DNA from: Diplonema japonicum
Lineage: Eukaryota > Euglenozoa > Diplonemea > Diplonemida > Diplonemidae
DNA: 64,000 nt
Direction of reading: 5' to 3'
Assembly (NCBI GenBank): GCA_964019335.1
Contig: OZ025664.1
Span: 372,001-436,000, forward strand
A program made the position numbers and the translations under genes. Below, piece by piece: positions 57,948 through 64,000 of the stretch. A model generated the notes under the pieces. It made no database searches and was not told the origin of the DNA. It was given only the letters and a program-made list of their open reading frames with translations. Each line of letters opens with the position of its first letter. Position 1 is the stretch's first letter.

Positions 57948-58648
57948 CTTGTACCCTTTTTTTGCGGCTACGATAGCAACAGAATTCACAGGTAACATTC
58001 TGCCAGAATGGTTTTGCTTCTACTTTTTCTCATTCTCTTCGTGCAAGGAATAGAGAAGAAGAGGGGAGTGGGGGAGGGTGGATGGAAGAATTCCCCTCCG
58101 TCTTTTCACATAATTTTTTAAATTATCCAAACGAAAAAAAAAAATGGTAGGGAGGGGTGGGGAGATGACAGTAAAGCGAAACGGGAGAAAAAAGAAGGGG
58201 AAAAAAAAAGGGAAAGAACGTCCTCTTTCTCTTTTTTTTTTCCTTTTTTTTCCCCCTTCTCCTCCCTTCTTATTTTTTTTTCTTTTTTTTTTTTTTTGCA
58301 ACTTCCCTGCTCCCCTTTGTCCGTCAAGCGAAAATGAAAGAAGGGAAAGAAAAATACAAAAAAAAAAGGAGGGGGAAAGAAAATACTTTACACAAAAAAA
58401 AGGGGGGGGGTTTTTTAAATTGTCGGTAAACCTTAGAATGAAAAAAAAAGGAGAAAAAAAAATGATTGAGACAATTGGGTGTTCCTCACACAATGGTAAA
58501 AGGAATGTAAACCCGATTTTGCACATCATCGCAACCCCGACACTCTCTTTTTTACAAAAACTTTTTTTCTTTACCTTTTTATATTTACATGCTTTAGCTT
58601 AGGCATGGCGCGTGTCTTGAATTTTTTTTATTCTTCTTTTCTCCGCTG

Positions 58649-58696
<48 letters not shown>

Positions 58697-58910
58697 AACA
58701 GTGGTACCCCCTCTCGTGTCACCATCGGACAAAAAAAAAAAAAAAAAAAAAATACGGTGTTATTTTTTTTTTTTTTTATCTCACTATTCAGAAATCTTCA
58801 CTCCGGAAGCCCATTATCTTATTGGTAAGGACTCATAATTTTGATTGTTTTGGGGGCTATTTTTTTTTTCTTTTTTTTTTTTTCCATCCAACACTCAAAT
58901 CATATCAACT
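57644..58910. other. Homopolymer desert
   Basis: T runs above 40 bases (about 57915-57955), an A run above 40 (about 58652-58694), and C and G runs. Open frames here encode only Lys/Phe/Gly repeats and are not genes. Ordinary patches near 57965-58060 and 58775-58850 hold nothing recognisable. Confidence 0.7.
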
Positions 58911-59223
58911 AATGCCAACGTCGAAGAAGGAAGAAGAGAATCTTCTGCCCGCCACTAGCCGCGTAGGCTGAAGCATGCGCCCCTTCTGTGCTGATGTTGT
59001 CACTTAAAACACCAAAAGAATTCCCGTTCTTTTCGAGTCACCAGAGTGACTCAGTTTTCTGAAAAGTGAGGTAAAATTACTTATTTTCCGCCAGATTATG
59101 GCCATTCCTTTCACTCTCGAACCCTTTTTTTTTTTTTTTTTTTTTTTTTTAAACCCTCCGGGTCCTCGGGCAAAAAAAATACCCCGATTCTCGAGTGAAA
59201 ATTATGGCTTATAATCTGTTGGC
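58911..59223. ncRNA. Candidate structured RNA: cluster of hairpins
   Basis: A homopolymer-poor block with nested folds. A small AGAAGA...TCTTCT hairpin near its start is followed by GAGTCAC-CAGA-GTGACTC (59035-59052, perfect 7-bp stem, 4-base loop). The 3' part is a long imperfect inverted repeat, 59090-59121 against 59188-59223 (ATAATCTG, ATGGC and GAGTGAAA pairs), enclosing a T tract and a CG-rich turn. No open frame of note. I could not match it to RNase P, SRP, U-snRNA or tRNA by eye, and a transposon hairpin remains possible. Confidence 0.4.
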
Positions 59224-59354
59224 AAAGAAATAGCTATTCTCCTTTTTCTTTTTCTTTTTTTTTTTTTCTTCTTTTTTTTTTTTTTTTTTCCATACTCACG
59301 CAGCAATGTAGGACAATTTAAATAGAAGGGCTAAAAACACTTTTTTTTTTTTCC

Positions 59355-59385
<31 letters not shown>

Positions 59386-59861
59386 ACGATTTCCGAAACA
59401 TATAAAAAAAAAAGGGGGGGAAGATGCCATTTCTATTTGAAGAAAAGAGAGTCCACAAAGCTGAATGGGTAGTTCAAAAAAGAAAATCACCCCCCCCTCC
59501 TACATCTCTACTAACACGCACACAAAGGCCCTAGGCAAAAATAAATAAAAGAACCTACGAACGAAAAAAAAAAAAAAAAATGGTGCACAATTTGTGTGAA
59601 GTTCGCCGTGTAATTAACTACTCCCATAAACCCCCCTCCTCTACATCACGATATTCTTTTCTTTTTTTTTTTTCTTCATATGTTTCTTTTATGTTATTCA
59701 TCACTAAAGTGATTTTTTTTTTTTTTTTTTTCCCTCTTAATCCCCCCTTCCCCTACTTGAGAAAGGTGCTCCCTTTGGCTGAATAAGAGCGGGCAAAACG
59801 GCCAACAGGAAGTTTCTTCTTTTCTTTTCTTTTTTTTTTTTTCTCTGCATCCCACTTTTGG

Positions 59862-59908
<47 letters not shown>

Positions 59909-60200
59909 AACTGCAACAATTGGAGGCCACGGTGCCACAAAGCAGTGTTTTTCTTTTTTTTTTCTTCTTCTTTTTTTTTTTTTTCTGTTCTTAAATGAGG
60001 GGGGCGAACGAAACGAGATGGGACCAATAAACAGAAAAGGTGAGACACATCTTTTCCCCCCCCTTCTTTTTTTTAGTTTCCCTTTTTACACGAGGTAGAA
60101 AAAAAATTATATATATAGCATTGTGGATCAAAGCAAAAACGCGGGGGGAAAAAATCTTTGGGCAGTGCATAAATTGTTTTTTTTTTTTTTTTTACTCGAC
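59224..60200. other. Homopolymer desert
   Basis: Very long T and A tracts (for example A over 40 at about 59862-59906). No gene or fold is supported. Confidence 0.7.
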
Positions 60201-60395
60201 TCAATTTTTACTGCTGGACCATGAGGAAACGGGGACGAGACACGTCATGTCTGAGGTGGGGCCGCACAGATTAGAAGCTCACCTCGACACATCGTTTGAC
60301 TACAAATACCCATGTTGTTCATGGCACACTTGAAGCCAACGTGTGGTGGAGTACTGAGCGCCATATGACTTGTGTCACCTTGACGTTTAAAAAGA
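60201..60395. other. Homopolymer-free island, unknown
   Basis: Balanced sequence with short inverted pairs (GACA-cgtca-TGTC; CCATG-ttgtt-CATGG; GAGGTG with CACCTC). Both strands are open for 40-50 codons, so it may be an orphan exon or a small RNA. Nothing is recognised. Confidence 0.3.
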
Positions 60396-61155
60396 ATTCT
60401 TTTTTTTTCTTCTTCTTTTTTTTTTTCTCTTTCTTCTCTCCCTTGCTCCCCCAAACAAACGTTTTTTTTTTTTTTTTTTTTTTTTTTTTCTTTCTTTTTT
60501 TTTTTTTATTTGTTTCTGTTTCCCCCCCTTTTTTTTAAAATTATATAGCTGAACCTCTGGACCTCGTTCCTTCCATCATAGTGAATTTTTTTTTTCTTCA
60601 TTTCTTTTTTTTTTTTTTTTTTTTTTTAAATCTGCCCTTAAAAATAACTCAGACTTACCCACCCACCCACTCCCCCCCTTCTTTTTGGAATAAAGAAAAA
60701 AGAAGAAAAAAGAAATTAATGACATATCTAAAGCGATCCACCTTTCTTTTTTAAAAAATCTTTTTTGATACTGGCAAGAATGACCGACTTGTGTCATCTG
60801 AACCTATTCCATGCCCTTTAGTATCAGTAAATAGAGGGAAAAAAAAAAGAAAAGAAACCGGATTTTTTTTTTTTTTTTTTTTGCTTGTACAAAAAAATCG
60901 GAGCAATTCATTTACAATTATTGTTTTTCATGTTCTGGCAAAAAAAAGGGGGAACGGGGGGAACGCTTAGATACCCCCCCCTCCCAGAAATTAATATTTT
61001 AGAGGGAAAAAAAAAAGGAAAAAGAAAATGGGCCCCGAAGAACTTTTCTCTTTAGTAAGGCACCAGAAATTTTTATTTTTATTATTTTTTTTTTTTTTAG
61101 AAAGGAGAGCGGGGGGGAAACCCCCCCAGTCCCTCACACAACAAAGAAAACCAAT

Positions 61156-61197
<42 letters not shown>

Positions 61198-61876
61198 CCC
61201 CTTTATTTTCCCTGGCTATATGATACCCCCTCCCTTTCCCCTTCTTTCTCTCTCCCCACTGCTTCTTTTTTTTATTCTCTCCTTTTTATCAGTAGGAAGG
61301 CACCAGGTAATTCGTTCAAAGTAAAAAAAAACAAAAAAAAAAAAAAAAAAAAAAGCATGGTCGTATTTTCCCAAAAGTCTTAAACCGTTTGGAGAAAGCA
61401 GAAAATCCTTAAAATAAGTTTTTAAAAGTTTTGTACTACTTTTTGACTTTTTAGTATTGTCAGGACTAAAAGCTAATTTGATGCAATGGTAAAAAGAAAT
61501 ACCGCCCTGAGTTCTGTGGGACAAGAAAACCAACCCTATTTATCGAAAATCGCACAATTTTTTGGAGTAGGGAAACGAAAAATTTTAAAAAAAAGAAAAA
61601 AAGAAAAAAAAAAAAAAGGAAAACCCCGGTTTTCCACCACAAAACGTCTTAAGACCTTTGCGAAAACGAGACCATATATATCCTTATTTCTCTTTTTTTT
61701 TTTTTTTTTGTCCTCCACCCCCTGCTCCCCCATCTCTTCTTCTTCTATCCACATACCTCGGTTTTATCACCCCTCCCTCTATTCCACGTATCCTTTAGTT
61801 ACAATTTCTTCGATTTTCCCCCCCCCACCCGTCCGGTACTCAATAAACAAAAGCAAGGCAGGAGGGGGGGGGGGGG
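60396..61876. other. Homopolymer-rich spacer before the F-box-like gene
   Basis: T, A, C and G runs, including 14 G near 61863-61876. A TGATACT...AGTATCA pair (about 60766-60827) brackets 50 ordinary bases. An ATG at 61486 opens a frame that reaches the next gene, but it passes through Lys, Phe and Ser/Pro repeats of homopolymer origin and is probably not translated. Confidence 0.55.
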
Positions 61877-62889
61877 ATCTTCGCACCGTGGCACACAGGG
61901 ACCCGGCTGAGTGTATTCTGTGTTCACAGTATGTAGTGGTTAACCTAGGGGTGTTCATCACCGCGTCCGAAATAGCGGCACTGTGCTTGTGCAGCAAACG
62001 GTGTCTTGATGTCTGGGGCTCCCTCTTGAGAAGGAAGCTGGCTCGGCACGGAACGGGGTTTATAGCAATGCTGCATGCAGCACTCGACGAAATAGAGGTC
62101 GAAGCCCGAAAGGAACCCGTCATCATTCTCCCTGGATACGAAATCAGCGAGCTTTCCATAAAGCCCCCAGGATCTTTATACACCTGGAATTCTTGCAGAC
62201 AGGTAACTGGAAGAGAAGCCGCTTGGCTATCACACGGAAAACGAAAATCGGACAACAAGGAAGTCACCCTTTGGATGCACCACGTACCTTGTGGGATGGG
62301 AACCTCGGTGTGGATATCTATACTTTTTTTAAAAAACGGTGGTGTGGAATGGGCGTTTCAACTAGCAGAGGTCGATCCCTCAGCTGATCCAGAAACATCA
62401 ACAGTGTTCTTAGGTTACCCTTTACGTGCATCGGTGGCCCGTCTTCGTGCCTTGAAAGACCCTGAAAACACAGTGTCTACCAGCACAGAGCACTACACAA
62501 CATATCAGGTTTCTTTTGAAGCTTCCGAAGATGGTGGGCATGCTGCTTTGCTGCGTCTAGGCGTGCGTTGCTCTATTGGGGTGTTGAGCTTGTATATTAA
62601 ATCAGAGACAGAAGATTTCCTTTCGTTCCTCAAAACCCAGCAGGTTCCTGAGCTCTTTACCATTGACACTGAGACTAAGGCGCTTGTGACACACAAAGGT
62701 GTGACTCGGTACACAACAGGCTCCTGCACCGCGACGCCTTCCCCTCCAGAGACATTCCACGATGTTATTTATCTGAAGGCCGTGCGGCTGCAGCGCTACG
62801 CCACGAGACATGAGGCAGATATGTCTGCGGCGCTCGTTTCTCTGATTCCTTATGGCATTCTCTCGTGGGTGCCTGCTTCGTGCAGATGA
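61877..62889 (+). CDS. F-box-like protein, 5' end unresolved
   Basis: A clear coding stretch of about 335 residues ends at TGA 62889. Near its start lies VFITASEIAALCLCSKRCLD followed by VWGSLLRRKLARHG, the Leu/Cys/Trp pattern of an F-box (binds Skp1 in SCF ubiquitin ligases). The remainder is a mixed alpha/beta domain with several Trp residues (YTWNSCRQ, VTLWMHHVPCGMGTSVW, VEWAFQLAEVD) that I do not recognise; it could be the substrate-binding part. There is no ATG between the 14-base G run and the F-box in this frame. Either a small 5' exon is joined at an acceptor (CACAG at 61930 is one) or the G run is miscounted. The secreted-protein gene starts only 105 bases after the stop. Confidence 0.65.
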
Positions 62890-62894
62890 TTAAT

Positions 62895-62940
62895 TGTTTC
62901 TATGCTCTTTTCTTTGCTTTTTCGACATGCAATTTTTCAG
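62895..62940 (+). promoter_or_regulatory. Pyrimidine tract with TTTTTCAG, candidate splice acceptor
   Basis: It lies in a 105-base space between a stop and the next ATG; AG is at 62940, 54 bases before that ATG, and the leader is A/G-rich. There is no room for much of a promoter. Acceptor role inferred. Confidence 0.45.
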
Positions 62941-62994
62941 GTGGTATTTACACGCTTTAAAGAAAGAGAAAAAGAAGAACAAAAAAAAGAAGGA

Positions 62995-64000
62995 ATGGCG
63001 GTAAAGATAGCAGCGGTGCTGCTGTTGGCGACGGCAACGAGGGGACAGCAGACCTGTTCAAACTTCGGGGATGAGGAGTCGTGTGTGAACTGGAAGTGCG
63101 ACACGGGTGTGTGCCAGTGGGAGGCGACTTTGAGGAGGTGCGGGTGCCCAACGGGGTGCTCTGTGTTCCTGAACCCGGACACCTGCAAGGGGAACCGCTG
63201 CCCTGGGACGCAGGACCCTTGTGATTGGAACAGCAACAATGACAAATGTGAGTGCTCCAGCAGGCCCTGCTCCAGCTTCACTGACGAGAAAATCTGCCGG
63301 ACAATGCAATGCCCTGGTAAGCCGAACACTCTTTGCGTGTTTGAGAACGACAAGTGCGACTGTCCTCCTGAAACATGTAAAGACCTACAAGATGAGAAAT
63401 CGTGTATGAACTTCGTCTGCCCTGACAACAAAATGCAGTGCAAGTGGAATACTCCCGCTCGTGCAAGGCATTTCTGTGATTGTCCTCCTGCTGAGACGGA
63501 GGCACCCGCCCCCAGGAACTGCTTGGACCTGCGCGACGAGAAGTCTTGTGAGAGCTTCATCTGCCCCGACAACAACATGAACTGCAAGTGGATGACCTCT
63601 TCAGCCGGGAAGCAGTTCTGCGACTGTCCTCCTCGTGAGACGAAGGCACCTGAGACGAAGGCACCCGCTCCAAGGAATTGTAAAGACTTGAGGGATGAGA
63701 GGTCTTGTGAAAACTTCATCTGCCCCGACAACAAGCTGAATTGCAAGTGGATGACTTCACCCATTGGACAGTATTGCGACTGTCCTCCTCATGAGACAGA
63801 GGCACCTGAGACGAAGGCACCTGAGACCAAGGCACCTAGGACGAAGGCACCTGAGACGAAGGCACCTGAGACCAAGGCACCTAGGACGAAGGCACCTGAG
63901 ACGAAGGCACCTAGGACGAAGGCACCTGAGACCAAGGCACCTGAGACGAAGGCACCCGCTCCAAGGAATTGTAAAGACCTGAGGGATGAGAGGTCTTGTG
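62995..64000 (+). CDS. Secreted Cys-rich repeat protein with ETKAP linkers (3' partial)
   Basis: 335 codons are visible without a stop. MAVKIAAVLLLATATRG is a signal peptide. Then come at least seven modules of about 35-45 residues with six cysteines each, ending C-x-C-P-P in the later ones: CxDLxDExSCxNFxCPDNxxxCKW...CDCPP. The first three are more divergent (CSNFGDEESCVNWKC, CSVFLNPDTC, CSSFTDEKIC); the last three are nearly identical, pointing to recent duplication. Linkers grow from ETEAPAPRN to a long (E/R)TKAP array, likely extended and O-glycosylated on Thr. Probably an extracellular or wall/coat protein. The cysteine spacing matches no family I know. Confidence 0.88.
   Translation, partial: MAVKIAAVLLLATATRGQQTCSNFGDEESCVNWKCDTGVCQWEATLRRCGCPTGCSVFLNPDTCKGNRCPGTQDPCDWNSNNDKCECSSRPCSSFTDEKICRTMQCPGKPNTLCVFENDKCDCPPETCKDLQDEKSCMNFVCPDNKMQCKWNTPARARHFCDCPPAETEAPAPRNCLDLRDEKSCESFICPDNNMNCKWMTSSAGKQFCDCPPRETKAPETKAPAPRNCKDLRDERSCENFICPDNKLNCKWMTSPIGQYCDCPPHETEAPETKAPETKAPRTKAPETKAPETKAPRTKAPETKAPRTKAPETKAPETKAPAPRNCKDLRDERSC
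63793..63957 (+). repeat. 15-bp tandem repeat coding (E/R)TKAP, 11 units
   Basis: Eleven in-frame units of the type gagacgaaggcacct, with three variants (GAGACG, GAGACC, AGGACG) arranged partly in a 45-bp higher-order unit. Such arrays vary in copy number by slippage or unequal exchange; the reading frame is kept at any copy number. Confidence 0.95.

Noticed and set aside
58144-58602. 152-codon + frame in the desert
   Set aside because: Almost only Lys, Gly, Phe and Pro from A, G, T and C runs.
61930-61930. A 17-nt intron (GTATTCTGTGTTCACAG) at the start of the F-box-like gene
   Set aside because: Half the length of any supported intron here, and removing it supplies no start codon.
62937-63764. 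275-codon open frame on the - strand opposite the Cys-rich gene
   Set aside because: The + strand has a signal peptide and conserved cysteine spacing; the opposite frame only reflects the same repeats.
1-64000. tRNA genes, rRNA, CRISPR arrays or a known spliced-leader sequence
   Set aside because: No cloverleaf with A and B boxes, no rRNA motifs, no spacer-repeat array, and no match by eye to the dinoflagellate leader or to the diplonemid leader as I recall it.
1-64000. Ciliate-type alternative genetic code
   Set aside because: TAA, TAG and TGA all appear as natural gene ends and none is needed as a sense codon once introns are removed.

Overview
This is nuclear DNA of a protist. Every supported gene lies on the + strand, head to tail, and most are separated by only 100-250 bases. 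Coding exons have balanced composition. The spaces between genes are full of long runs of A, T, C and even G. All three stop codons end genes (TAA, TAG, TGA), so the code is standard. I placed fourteen spliceosomal introns from reading frame, GT-AG borders and, for the two largest genes, family alignment. They are very short (34-71 nt) and 12 of 14 begin GTAT. One-way gene order, tight spacing and pyrimidine-rich tracts ending in AG upstream of several start codons recall lineages that transcribe polycistronically and trans-splice (euglenids, diplonemids, dinoflagellates, perkinsids). I saw no spliced-leader gene and cannot name the organism.

Layout. 1-30514: a giant VPS13-family bridge-like lipid-transfer protein (at least 10,126 residues, 5' end outside the window), whose first 29.4 kb is one open exon. 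Its three introns sit in the last kilobase, and splicing the last one gives a C terminus that looks like a prenylation signal. 31316-32787: an unknown 226-residue protein and a divergent centrin. 32911-41625: a six-exon gene fusing a secreted clan GH-A-type glycosidase domain to a complete 1,3-beta-glucan synthase (GT48), about 2,822 residues. 42583-43344: a bacterial-looking SAM methyltransferase. 43.7-44.1 kb: probable exons of an unidentified gene. 44317-46538: coiled-coil protein. 46694-47224: APC10/DOC1. 47360-49567: Pro/Gln-rich protein with a C-terminal PH-like domain. 49740-55640: THADA/Trm732. 55890-56578: a PHO80-type cyclin that runs into a 200-base assembly gap. 56.8-61.8 kb: a gene-poor desert with several structured, homopolymer-free islands. 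61.88-62.89 kb: an F-box-like protein with unresolved start. 62995-64000: a secreted Cys-rich repeat protein that leaves the window.

How the genes relate. Centrin, APC10, the cyclin and perhaps the coiled-coil protein belong to cell-cycle or cytoskeletal processes. VPS13 and the glucan synthase work at membranes. THADA acts in tRNA modification. There is no operon-like functional theme; shared orientation more likely reflects co-transcription. The most interesting items are the glycosidase-glucan synthase fusion, the mosaic giant VPS13 with its CCxCCaaX-like tail, the uniform tiny-intron class, and the unexplained structured islands at 57.5 and 59 kb.
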